A DNA stretch of 64,000 bases. Source: Aedoeadaptatus coxii. Lineage in GTDB: Bacteria > Bacillota > Clostridia > Tissierellales > Peptoniphilaceae. Location: contig NZ_KQ960172.1 in the NCBI RefSeq assembly GCF_001553115.1, positions 3,943-67,942 of the forward strand, written 5' to 3'. A model generated the notes under the pieces. It ran no database searches, was not told where the DNA came from, and worked only from the letters and a program-made list of their open reading frames with translations. Both the position numbers and the translations under genes were made by a program. Position 1 is the stretch's first letter. Every line of letters begins with the position of its first letter. Shown here piece after piece: positions 54,658 through 61,091 of the stretch.

Positions 54658-55155
54658 TTAGTTTCGATCCATTCCTCGGTCTTTTTGTTTTAACTTATCT
54701 TCTTTGTTTACTGCCTTTTCTCGTAAATTATCACGAATTTCTTTTGCAGCATTATAGCGTTCTTCATAAGGTTTCCTGTCCCCTTCACGCTCTCGTTTTG
54801 CTTCTAAACCCTGATACGTTCTTTTAAGAACCTGATCAACTTGTTTAGTGTCTTTGGCGTGAAAGTACAGTCGAAATTTTTCATCATCGATAGGTGCAAC
54901 GGCAAATTGAATACCTTCTTTATCACAGGCTTTTACTAATTCTTCTTGCAAATCAGTTGAAATAACCTGCTCTTGATCAAGTTGACCATTCATTTGCTGT
55001 CGTTCCTCCCAAAGCTTCATGTCATCATACGAGGCTTTCTGTACTAGCGATGAATCGATATTTGTAAATAGTTTTTTTGATAAATCAAGGAAAAACATTA
55101 CTTTTCTTCTATCGTGTACACTATCAGCTATGCCTTCTTGGATGCCCATTCCCAT
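54658..55155 (-). CDS. PcfB/DUF3801-family transfer protein
   Basis: The start is ATG at 55155, or possibly GTG at 55167. The product has a DUF3801-like core (DLQEELVKACDKEGIQFAVAPI ... FRLYFHAKDTKQVDQVLKRTY) and a charged tail (KDRGMDRN). PcfB acts with the VirD4 coupling protein PcfC in pCF10. Here the gene is the first of the transfer operon, upstream of the surface protein and virD4. It is distantly similar to the protein at 35761 in the nested element. Confidence 0.7.
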   Translation of the reverse strand: MGMGIQEGIADSVHDRRKVMFFLDLSKKLFTNIDSSLVQKASYDDMKLWEERQQMNGQLDQEQVISTDLQEELVKACDKEGIQFAVAPIDDEKFRLYFHAKDTKQVDQVLKRTYQGLEAKREREGDRKPYEERYNAAKEIRDNLREKAVNKEDKLKQKDRGMDRN

Positions 55156-55171
55156 GAGTAAGATCACCTAC

Positions 55172-55480
55172 CTACAAGTTAACGTTCGCTTCTTTCGCTG
55201 CTAGTTTTCTTTTGCTTTCCTCTACTGCGGATAAAAATTCTTTCCACATTTCTTCCGGATTGTCATATGAGGCAAAGTCTAAACCAACAGTCCCTAGTGC
55301 CTTTTCGTAAATCTCCGGTTCAATATCGTTCCAAGAATCTTTCTTTTCTACTTCCTGTATAAACTCATTTACCGGTAGAGGTTGCCATTCTTCATAATCC
55401 ATTCCTTTAAACGATATACACCACTCCTTTGGGTTTTCAGAATTTTTAAAAACATTGTCTAACAGAAAATCATTAATCAT
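55172..55480 (-). CDS. Hypothetical ICE protein, 102 residues
   Basis: An acidic, aromatic-rich small protein (EWCISFKGMDYEEWQPLPVNEF ... YDNPEEMWKEFLSAVEESKRK) with no membrane segment. AAAGGTG precedes the ATG, and it ends five bases before the PcfB-like gene, so it is probably the first gene of the transfer operon. I do not recognise a family. Confidence 0.55.
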   Translation of the reverse strand: MINDFLLDNVFKNSENPKEWCISFKGMDYEEWQPLPVNEFIQEVEKKDSWNDIEPEIYEKALGTVGLDFASYDNPEEMWKEFLSAVEESKRKLAAKEANVNL

Positions 55481-55545
55481 CTAAATTCACCTTTCCTACG
55501 TCGTGCAAAAGAAAAGCATTAGCTTTCCTCACTATCCATGCTATA

Positions 55546-55591
55546 CGGACAAATCGGACAAAACGGACAAAAATCGGACAAATCGGACAAA
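55546..55591. repeat. Five direct CGGACAAA repeats
   Basis: CGGACAAA occurs five times in 46 bases with 9-11 base spacing, ending two bases before the stop codon of the DUF1492-like gene. It falls in the short gap between the replication gene set and the transfer operon. Such spacing (about one helical turn) suggests an iteron array or a multi-site operator. Confidence 0.75.
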
Positions 55592-55592
55592 T

Positions 55593-56012
55593 TTAAAAAT
55601 AGCTCTTCGCATAGCGGTCGTGTATTTTACGAGCATAGCTTTCATCACTGCTTCCCATCTCTCCGGATATTCGCTTCCAACTTGCCTTGTCGATATATCG
55701 CCTTGTAAATACATAACGAACTCGATCGTCCTCTATCGTCGATATAAATGACTCGATTTTATAAAGAGACTCTATTGATTTATTTAATCTTTGAGTTAAA
55801 AGCTTCCTCAGAGCAGTTGTATAATCAGTCTGTGTTTCTTTACCTCGGATAGTTATATGCATTTTTTGAAACGGAAAAGAGCTGTTCGAACCTATGACAG
55901 TATCGGTTACTTCATCGTCAAGCCTGCTCAAACGTTCCGATAATAATTTAATCTCCCGCTTTAAACAGTGATACTGACTCAATTGTTCTTTCGTTAATAT
56001 CAAGTTTGGCAA
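55593..56012 (-). CDS. DUF1492/ArpU-like sigma-factor-type protein
   Basis: The best start is TTG at 56012, with AAAGGAG eight bases upstream; an ATG at 56033 has no site. The C-terminus (DDRVRYVFTRRYIDKASWKRISGEM) is a region 4-like helix-turn-helix, as in phage late regulators such as ArpU and DUF1492. The N-terminal half is helical (LTKEQLSQYHCLKREIKLLSERL). It overlaps the preceding gene. It may activate the transfer operon that begins 110 bases downstream. Confidence 0.65.
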   Translation of the reverse strand: MPNLILTKEQLSQYHCLKREIKLLSERLSRLDDEVTDTVIGSNSSFPFQKMHITIRGKETQTDYTTALRKLLTQRLNKSIESLYKIESFISTIEDDRVRYVFTRRYIDKASWKRISGEMGSSDESYARKIHDRYAKSYF

Positions 56013-56529
56013 TGTCCTCGCTCCTTTCGCCATAGCGCAATCCGACTGGTAAACGCATAAAGCGTTCGTCTGCCTCTTGTTTTTCTTCCATGCTTTGGTA
56101 GATCATTCTAAAATTTGCTCTTTCTTGAGCTATATTTTGCGATAAACAGCAATTTTGAAATCCTAATCTTCGAGCTGCTTCTGCCGTCATAGGATCTTCA
56201 GATTGTAGCCACTTCATAGCTTCAATTTCACGAGAAGCACCAAACCGTTGTATTGCTCTCTGGACTATTTGCCACGCCTCAGACCAATCTTTATTCGGCA
56301 AAGATTTAGGACTGCACAACTCATAAATGTCGCTAATTGCCGGCGGAAACCTCTCGGTATTAATCCAAAATTCAATAGCGAGTCTTCTTTTTTCAGAATC
56401 CAGTACTGATAGTTTTCGATGCCATAATTCCATCATGGCGTGATCTGTTAAAAACTTATATTGCGGATAAGCCGCTTTTAACACACTTAAACACTCGGCA
56501 ACTGCCCTATCATCATTGCTAATTGTCAT
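55948..56529 (-). CDS. Putative helicase-loader-like replication protein
   Basis: The start is ATG at 56529 (GGAGGTGTGGT upstream), overlapping the previous stop (ATGA). The 193-residue protein (LSVLKAAYPQYKFLTDHAMM ... RFPPAISDIYELC ... DWSEAWQIVQRAIQRFG) resembles the small phage/ICE proteins called replicative helicase loaders/inhibitors, with many Trp and Arg residues and a degenerate end. Its position in the small replication set supports that guess. Confidence 0.6.
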   Translation of the reverse strand: MTISNDDRAVAECLSVLKAAYPQYKFLTDHAMMELWHRKLSVLDSEKRRLAIEFWINTERFPPAISDIYELCSPKSLPNKDWSEAWQIVQRAIQRFGASREIEAMKWLQSEDPMTAEAARRLGFQNCCLSQNIAQERANFRMIYQSMEEKQEADERFMRLPVGLRYGERSEDIAKLDINERTIESVSLFKAGD

Positions 56530-56990
56530 ACCACACCTCCACGCCACTCATAAAAATCCGCCACCTCATCGACAACCGTCTTAGGTGGATTGCTTACGTG
56601 ATTCTGCTGATGAACAGGTAAAATTCTTTTCCATCCGTTCACCATAGACTGCTTTAGAACAGCGATCATTTCTTTTTCACTCGATGTGATAGTCTTTAAT
56701 TCTTCCAAGAAAAATGGCAACACAGAAGGTGTTACGGCTGCACCTAATTCTTTTCGATAGGCAATAAAATTAAATAGCGTTTCTTGAAGTTCAGCATTTG
56801 TAGTAAAGAAAAATACAAGATTCGTAATTTCGTTGTCATCTGATTCTTCGTTTTTTTCGACTGAATTAATTTTTTGATTTTCCCCGGCGGTTTCTTTATA
56901 GGGGTTATTTATACTATGTTTTAGATTAATACTTTCTTTATCTCTACTTTCTTTATTATATAAAGCAGTCTTTTTGACTGATTTGGTCAT
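56526..56990 (-). CDS. DnaD-like replication protein
   Basis: The 154-residue product has a low-complexity linker (NKESRDKESINLKHSINN), then a helical domain (TSSEKEMIAVLKQSMVNGW) and an HQQNHV tail. Its ATG overlaps the stop of the upstream gene and lies within the first copy of a 22-bp direct repeat array. In size and position it fits the DnaD-like partner of the winged-helix initiator upstream. The assignment is tentative. Confidence 0.5.
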   Translation of the reverse strand: MTKSVKKTALYNKESRDKESINLKHSINNPYKETAGENQKINSVEKNEESDDNEITNLVFFFTTNAELQETLFNFIAYRKELGAAVTPSVLPFFLEELKTITSSEKEMIAVLKQSMVNGWKRILPVHQQNHVSNPPKTVVDEVADFYEWRGGVV

Positions 56991-57062
56991 TCCGTTTGAC
57001 TGATCTGGTAATTCAGTCTGACTGATCTGGTCATTCCGTTTGACTGATCTGGTAATTCATTT
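56975..57062. repeat. Four 22-bp direct repeats over a gene junction (iteron-like)
   Basis: Four units at 56975-56996, 56997-57018, 57019-57040 and 57041-57062 share TGACTGATCTGGT(C/A)ATTC and alternate between two variants of the last bases; a fifth, partial unit follows. They span the stop of the winged-helix gene and the start of the next. Strictly spaced 22-bp repeats inside a replication gene are typical of iterons. Confidence 0.85.
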
Positions 57063-57508
57063 TGACTGTATGAATCCTCTGAGCAGTCATTTTGAAGACC
57101 TTGTTCATTCATTTTGACTTCTTCATTCTTTGGTACTGGATCATCTGGAGCTTGCTCATTCTCTTCAAAAATTATTTTTTCAATAACGTCATAGTGGAGT
57201 TTCAAATATCTCCTTTGTGGAAATCCATCGAACTTGATTGAAAGTATTCCCATATCTTCAAATTCTTTGAGTAGCCTGTATTGCTTCGATTGCGAGAATC
57301 CCGACATATTTTCAATTGAGCTGACCGTTTGGTAAAACCAACCTTCGTTATCGCCCTTTTTAGAAAACATTTCTTCTCCTTCCGCAAGAATGCTAAGCAG
57401 ATAGGCTCTATCTAAGCCTAAAACTTTCAACACTCTACGGTTAATAGCAATAAATCCTGACCAACCTAAAAGTAATTGTTTAAGGCTGCTTTTCATAATA
57501 GGCTCCAT
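56987..57508 (-). CDS. Winged-helix replication initiator-like protein
   Basis: The start is ATG at 57508 or, with GGAG upstream, at 57496. Residues about 20-110 (INRRVLKVLGLDRAYLLSIL, SSIENMSGFSQSKQYRLLKEF, GILSIKFDGFPQRRYLKL) form a winged helix like those of phage and plasmid initiators. The C-terminal tail is coded by the 22-bp repeats (MTRSV and NYQIS motifs recur). It is the first gene of the replication set after a small HTH gene. It would bind the adjacent repeats if they are iterons. Confidence 0.65.
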   Translation of the reverse strand: MEPIMKSSLKQLLLGWSGFIAINRRVLKVLGLDRAYLLSILAEGEEMFSKKGDNEGWFYQTVSSIENMSGFSQSKQYRLLKEFEDMGILSIKFDGFPQRRYLKLHYDVIEKIIFEENEQAPDDPVPKNEEVKMNEQGLQNDCSEDSYSQNELPDQSNGMTRSVRLNYQISQTE

Positions 57509-57556
57509 TTGTTCCTTATTGATAAGCTAGTATGCTTCATATACAGAACCTCCTTT

Positions 57557-57877
57557 CTAAAATATGAAAGACTTTTCTAAGTCGTCCGCAAAAGAAATTA
57601 AATCATCGGGCTTTTTGTAGTGTGATACTCTCCAGTTTCTAAATTCTTTTTTTGAGAGTAATCCATACTCGATAGCGTCATTGATCGTCGCTAAAGAATA
57701 AGCGTATTTTCCATACCATCTGTAAACCTCTTCATCATCTGTATAAAACCATGTTTTAGGTTCTCCAGGCACTTTGATCTTGTCGATCGAATCGTCGAGG
57801 ATTAGGTTCTCTATAACCACATCGCCATAGTCGATTAAATCCCAATTTAATAAGTCATTTAAACAATATGCCTTCAT
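57557..57877 (-). CDS. Hypothetical ICE protein, 106 residues
   Basis: The start is ATG at 57877 behind GGAGGAAGTCAT, overlapping the upstream stop (ATGA). The product (MKAYCLNDLLNWDLIDYGDV ... EPKTWFYTDDEEVYRWYGKY) is acidic and rich in Tyr and Trp. Function unknown; no membrane segment. Confidence 0.55.
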   Translation of the reverse strand: MKAYCLNDLLNWDLIDYGDVVIENLILDDSIDKIKVPGEPKTWFYTDDEEVYRWYGKYAYSLATINDAIEYGLLSKKEFRNWRVSHYKKPDDLISFADDLEKSFIF

Positions 57878-58062
57878 ATGACTTCCTCCAGTTCTTTTAA
57901 AGTTTCCTGGCATTTTTCTCTCGTCTCTCTCAGACTTGTCTTGATATTTTCGTTCCAGTTACATCGGCTATTTTTTAGGGCTAGGTCAATAGCAAAGATG
58001 ACGCTAATAAGTTTCAGACGAATATGATTCGCTCTTTCTTGTGAAGTAACATTCATAGCCAT
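57874..58062 (-). CDS. Small helical ICE protein, 62 residues
   Basis: MAMNVTSQERANHIRLKLIS ... KCQETLKELEEVI looks like an all-helical protein. It overlaps the next gene by four bases and follows the HTH gene by seven. It is probably part of the same replication or control operon; function unknown. Confidence 0.45.
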   Translation of the reverse strand: MAMNVTSQERANHIRLKLISVIFAIDLALKNSRCNWNENIKTSLRETREKCQETLKELEEVI

Positions 58063-58069
58063 AGCGACA

Positions 58070-58315
58070 CTATCTTTCTAAATAATCAATTAGTGCTTTT
58101 TTCGTGATGATTCTTTTTTGAGGAGTTACTTGTTTGTAATCAATCTCTCCGCTTTCCATGAGTCGGTAGAGTTGAGTTCTGCCTATACCGCTATAACGAG
58201 CAGCCTCTTTTACCGACAAGCCATACTTATTATTTTCAGCAAGTAAATTTTCTATATTTTCTAACTGCTGTCGAACAATAAACAGCTCATCATTTAATAG
58301 CATTTGTGCAGTCAT
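58070..58315 (-). CDS. Helix-turn-helix (excisionase-type) protein
   Basis: The 81-residue protein has a MerR/excisionase-type HTH (YGLSVKEAARYSGIGRTQLYRLMESGEIDYKQVTP) after a helical start. GAAGGGAGAAGGAA precedes the ATG. In ICEs, a gene of this type near the integrase often encodes the excisionase, which would fit, although it is not adjacent to int. Confidence 0.72.
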   Translation of the reverse strand: MTAQMLLNDELFIVRQQLENIENLLAENNKYGLSVKEAARYSGIGRTQLYRLMESGEIDYKQVTPQKRIITKKALIDYLER

Positions 58316-58443
58316 TTCCTTCTCCCTTCTAATCTAAGAATTAATATGTTGCTCATAACTTCTCATTGCTAACCTAAAAAATAGTTATTGAACGAGGCAG
58401 AGGTGTTCGCTAAAAGCTAGATCTATTTTTACTAGAAAACATT

Positions 58444-58659
58444 TTAGCAACATTTTGTTGCTTTATCTTTAAAAAAAAGTTCTTCAATGCTAACTCCATA
58501 ATAATTAGCTAGCTTAATTTTAATTTCATCTCTCGGAACTCTCATATCCGCTTCATAGTTATAAATAGCCTGTCTTGTTAATCCTAGGTCCTCGGCGACT
58601 TGTTCCAGAGATACTTTTTTTTGGGTTCTCAAACTTTTTAAACTTTCACCTAATGTCAT
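58444..58659 (-). CDS. Short XRE-family repressor (Cro-like)
   Basis: The start is ATG at 58659 (GGGAG upstream); the longer frame to 58761 is an artefact of the promoter region. The 71-residue protein (MTLGESLKSLRTQKKVSLEQ) has one helix-turn-helix (SLEQVAEDLGLTRQAIYNYE). It is divergent to the S24 repressor gene, in the arrangement of phage cI/cro. It probably controls the ICE switch by binding the CAAC-N5-GTTG sites nearby, one of which lies in its own last codons. Confidence 0.85.
   Translation of the reverse strand: MTLGESLKSLRTQKKVSLEQVAEDLGLTRQAIYNYEADMRVPRDEIKIKLANYYGVSIEELFFKDKATKCC
58447..58461. promoter_or_regulatory. Operator-like site 1 (GCAAC-N5-GTTGC)
   Basis: GCAACATTTTGTTGC overlaps the end of the Cro-like gene. 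It has the same half-sites and spacing as the sites at 58676, 58726 and (degenerate) 58759. Confidence 0.6.
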
Positions 58660-58675
58660 ATTTTTCTCCCTTCTC

Positions 58676-58690
58676 GCAACGCATTGTTGC
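58676..58690. promoter_or_regulatory. Operator-like site 2 (GCAAC-N5-GTTGC)
   Basis: GCAACGCATTGTTGC lies 16 bases upstream of the Cro-like start and just downstream of its promoter -10 box. Bound protein would block that transcript. Confidence 0.65.
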
Positions 58691-58699
58691 TTTGATTGC

Positions 58700-58728
58700 A
58701 TTATAGGCTTGCTTCTTATATTTGTCAA
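58700..58728 (-). promoter_or_regulatory. Consensus promoter of the Cro-like gene
   Basis: On the minus strand TTGACA (58728-58723), a 17-base spacer and TATAAT (58705-58700) match the vegetative sigma consensus exactly. Confidence 0.85.
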
Positions 58729-58738
58729 CAACTTGTTG
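58726..58738. promoter_or_regulatory. Operator-like site 3 (CAAC-N5-GTTG)
   Basis: CAACAACTTGTTG overlaps the -35 box of the minus-strand promoter and lies nine bases from the plus-strand -35, so a bound repressor could act on both promoters. Confidence 0.65.
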
Positions 58739-58746
58739 AGTTTTTC

Positions 58747-58775
58747 TTGACTTTTTGTCAACGCTTTGTTTTAAT
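58747..58775 (+). promoter_or_regulatory. Promoter of the S24 repressor gene with operator-like site 4
   Basis: TTGACT (58747-58752), 17 bases, and TTTAAT (58770-58775) make a good promoter. The spacer holds CAACGCTTTGTTT (58759-58771), one mismatch from the CAAC-N5-GTTG pattern. This fits autoregulation. Confidence 0.65.
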
Positions 58776-58793
58776 TATAGACAGGAGGACAAC

Positions 58794-59450
58794 ATGAACA
58801 AAGATTTTAGCGATATTTTAAAGGAACTTCGCAAAGAAAAAGGTATGAATCAAGAAGAGTTGGCAGAGGAACTAAACTTGACACGTCAAACAATCAGTAA
58901 TTATGAAAGGAAAGAGCGTGTGCCAAATAAAGAAACTTTTGAAAAGATTGCTGATTATTTTAATGTCGATATGAACTATTTGTATGGTAAATCTAGTGTA
59001 CGAAACGCATATGAAGCATCATTGAATCCTAAAATATCTAATACGCCGTCTAAGGATTTAATACAGCCCGTTTCTACTAAGCAGTATCCTTTAGTTGGAA
59101 CCATCGCAGCCGGTGTTCCCATTCTTGCTCAGGAAAATATAGAGGAATACATTAGCCTGGATAAAAAAATCAACGCCGATTTTTGTCTCAGGGTCTCTGG
59201 AGACTCTATGGTACTTTCTTATATTTTTGATGGCGATATTGTTTTTATCAGGCAACAACCTGACGTTGAAAATGGTGAAATCGCTGCCGTTCTTATCGAT
59301 GATTCTACGACATTGAAAAAGGTATACAAACATGGAAATGACGTAGTTGAACTTCGAGCAGAAAACCCCAGGTATAAACCTATGCTTTTTGATCATCACT
59401 CAAACATTTCAATTATTGGTAAAGCAGTTTACAAATTAAGTAAGATATAA
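58794..59450 (+). CDS. LexA/CI-type repressor (XRE + peptidase S24)
   Basis: The start is ATG at 58794 behind GGAGG; the ORF opened at 58755. An XRE helix-turn-helix (NQEELAEELNLTRQTISNYE) covers residues about 17-36. The S24 domain has an Ala-Gly cleavage site (TIAAGVP), catalytic Ser in SGDSMV and Lys in TTLKKVY. Such repressors self-cleave when RecA is activated, so DNA damage would derepress the ICE. It lies between the Cro-like gene and the integrase. Confidence 0.92.
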   Translation: MNKDFSDILKELRKEKGMNQEELAEELNLTRQTISNYERKERVPNKETFEKIADYFNVDMNYLYGKSSVRNAYEASLNPKISNTPSKDLIQPVSTKQYPLVGTIAAGVPILAQENIEEYISLDKKINADFCLRVSGDSMVLSYIFDGDIVFIRQQPDVENGEIAAVLIDDSTTLKKVYKHGNDVVELRAENPRYKPMLFDHHSNISIIGKAVYKLSKI

Positions 59451-59476
59451 CTGATTTATAGTAAGTAAATAAAAAA

Positions 59477-59555
59477 GCCCCCAGTCGATTGACTGGAGGC
59501 AAGCACCTTCGCATGAAGATACTGGTGACACATTTATCTTATCATGCGAAAGTGC
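59477..59555. repeat. Two inverted repeats between repressor and integrase
   Basis: The first hairpin is CCCCAGTC, GATT, GACTGGAGG (59477-59500). The second is long-range: GCACCTTCGCATGA (59503-59516) pairs with TCATGCGAAAGTGC (59542-59555) at 13 of 14 positions. It may end repressor transcription, or form an RNA structure controlling the integrase gene 50 bases downstream. Confidence 0.7.
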
Positions 59556-59604
59556 CTATATCAAGATTTGTAAGACTTTACTTTCTTAGATATGAGGTGA
59601 CATT

Positions 59605-60777
59605 ATGAAAAAAACAAAAAGAGCGAACGGTGAAGGTAGTATCTGGACTGAGATCCGGAATGGTCGCACTTATTATAGAGGTGCCGCTGTCGTAGGCTAT
59701 GAACTTGATGGCAAGCCTATTCGCAAAACACTTGGTAGCTTTGAAAGACAAGAAGTCGTGAAAAAGTTAAGAGAGATGCAAGTTCTTGTAGATAAAAATC
59801 TATTCATAGAGCCTTCTAAGAAGCCCTTTGCAGATTATTTCAAGGACTGGATTTTCAACCATAAGCAAAATAAGATAGCTGCTTCGAGTTTCGAAACTTA
59901 TGAATCAGAGTATCGACTACGCATAAAGGATTCGAAGCTAGGGAAAATAAAAATGGAAAACTTGAATGTAACCAACTTGCAACAACACTTCAATGAACTT
60001 TCCATAAACTACCCCGTCACAACCGTTCAAAAATCTTACGATATTGTCAGGTATTGTCTTAACTATGCAGAGAAAGTTGAAGACATTTACAAAAATCCCA
60101 TGAAGTTTGTGGAAATTGAAAAACGAAGAAAAACTCCCCCTAATCGCTCTATGCCAATGAGTGCATCGCAGCAAAAAATTTTTGTCAAACATTTGGACAA
60201 TGATTACTATTTAGATAATTTTATCTACTGTGCTCTTGCAACTGGAGGACGCTTAGGAGAAATTACAGCTCTTTCTCGAGACGATCTTATCGGAAAAATT
60301 GTTCATTACAATAAGCAGTATAGAAATATTCCTCACATAACAAGTGACGGTCATCGTAAATGGAAAAAGGAAATTACCATTCCAAAGAGTGAAAAAAGTA
60401 ATAGAGAAGTTCCTATTACCGATGCGACTCTTCTAATTTTTAAAAAGCAAATGCAAATCAACAAAAGAATGGCTAATGATCCCGATAATAATTTCATCGA
60501 CCGCAATTTGATTTTTTGTGATGAGAATGGTAATTACATCGAGAAGAAACGTCCTGCTAGACGAGTTAAGGCTATTTGTGAAAAAATAGGGCTTCCCCCT
60601 TTTACTTTTCATGAACTGCGCCACAGTTACGCTACACGCCTTTATGAGCAAGGGGTGCCAATTCGTACTATACAACTTTTATTAGGACATGAGGACATTA
60701 GAACTACTGAAATTTATGTCACAGTTTTAGACGATCCTAAAAAATCCGCTGTCAGTATGCTAGATGGAATCATATAA
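59605..60777 (+). CDS. int: ICE tyrosine integrase
   Basis: This 390-residue protein has an N-terminal arm-binding domain (RANGEGSIWTEIRNGRTYY), a SAM-like core-binding domain and a catalytic domain with Arg in TGGRLGEITAL, HELRHSYATRL, GHEDIRTTEIYVTV (the last with the nucleophile Tyr). It faces tRNA-Leu and lies 180 bases from its 3' end, so the tRNA is the attachment site. It is distinct from Tn916 Int in this window. AGGTGAC precedes the ATG. Confidence 0.95.
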   Translation: MKKTKRANGEGSIWTEIRNGRTYYRGAAVVGYELDGKPIRKTLGSFERQEVVKKLREMQVLVDKNLFIEPSKKPFADYFKDWIFNHKQNKIAASSFETYESEYRLRIKDSKLGKIKMENLNVTNLQQHFNELSINYPVTTVQKSYDIVRYCLNYAEKVEDIYKNPMKFVEIEKRRKTPPNRSMPMSASQQKIFVKHLDNDYYLDNFIYCALATGGRLGEITALSRDDLIGKIVHYNKQYRNIPHITSDGHRKWKKEITIPKSEKSNREVPITDATLLIFKKQMQINKRMANDPDNNFIDRNLIFCDENGNYIEKKRPARRVKAICEKIGLPPFTFHELRHSYATRLYEQGVPIRTIQLLLGHEDIRTTEIYVTVLDDPKKSAVSMLDGII

Positions 60778-60829
60778 AATCTATCTAACTGGCAAAAAGA
60801 ATCAACGATGAATGAATTGCTATATAGCA

Positions 60830-60942
60830 AGTGTGCAACCAGTGTGCAACCTTTTGAGATTATTTGAGCACAAATAAAAACCATTCGCATTAGTGGAAAT
60901 TGCGAATGGCTTAAATAAGCGGTTTCGAGATCATTCGAAACC
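60830..60942. repeat. Attachment-site flank: tandem 11-mers and two inverted repeats
   Basis: AGTGTGCAACC occurs twice head to tail (60830-60851). CCATTCGCA/TGCGAATGG (60881-60909) and GGTTTCGA/TCGAAACC (60921-60942) are perfect inverted repeats. All lie between the integrase stop and the tRNA 3' end, where arm-type and core sites of integrases are expected. A clear second copy of the tRNA end (attL) was not found in the window. Confidence 0.6.
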
Positions 60943-60955
60943 ATTTGAAATTGTC

Positions 60956-61042
60956 TGGTGCCGAAGGCGGGACTTGAACCCGCACGGTGTTGCCACCGCT
61001 GGATTTTGAGTCCAGTACGTCTGCCAATTCCATCACTCCGGC
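60956..61042 (-). tRNA. tRNA-Leu (anticodon CAA), ICE insertion site
   Basis: The minus strand folds as a class II tRNA: acceptor GCCGGAG...CTTCGGC A, an encoded 3' CCA, anticodon stem CTGGA/TCCAG with loop CTCAAAA, a long variable arm and T-loop GGTTCAAGTCC. The anticodon CAA reads UUG. The 3' end faces the integrase, so this is the chromosomal side of the integrated element. The gene looks intact. Confidence 0.93.
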
Positions 61043-61091
61043 TCGTGAAGACTACGCTAGTATAACATAGTCTTCGTCCAATTGTAAACCT

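Larger units (their letters stand above)
4096..60955. mobile_element. Tn1549/CTn-like ICE integrated at tRNA-Leu, interrupted by a mobilizable element
   Basis: From the integrase at tRNA-Leu leftwards the gene set (repressor switch, replication set, PcfB-like, VirD4, VirB6, PrgI, VirB4, wall hydrolase, DUF4315, DUF4366, TopB, SSB, methylase-helicase, ParB operon) is that of a Firmicute ICE. The right boundary is the tRNA 3' end. The left boundary is uncertain: no tRNA-Leu duplicate is visible; the stated left coordinate is only the terminator of the ParB operon. About 17 kb in the middle belongs to the nested element. Confidence 0.75.

Noticed and set aside
55546-55591. CRISPR array
   Set aside because: The repeat is only 8 bases with 1-3 base gaps; there are no spacers and no cas genes anywhere in the window.
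56975-57070. CRISPR array
   Set aside because: The 22-bp units are directly adjacent without spacers and are part of a coding sequence.
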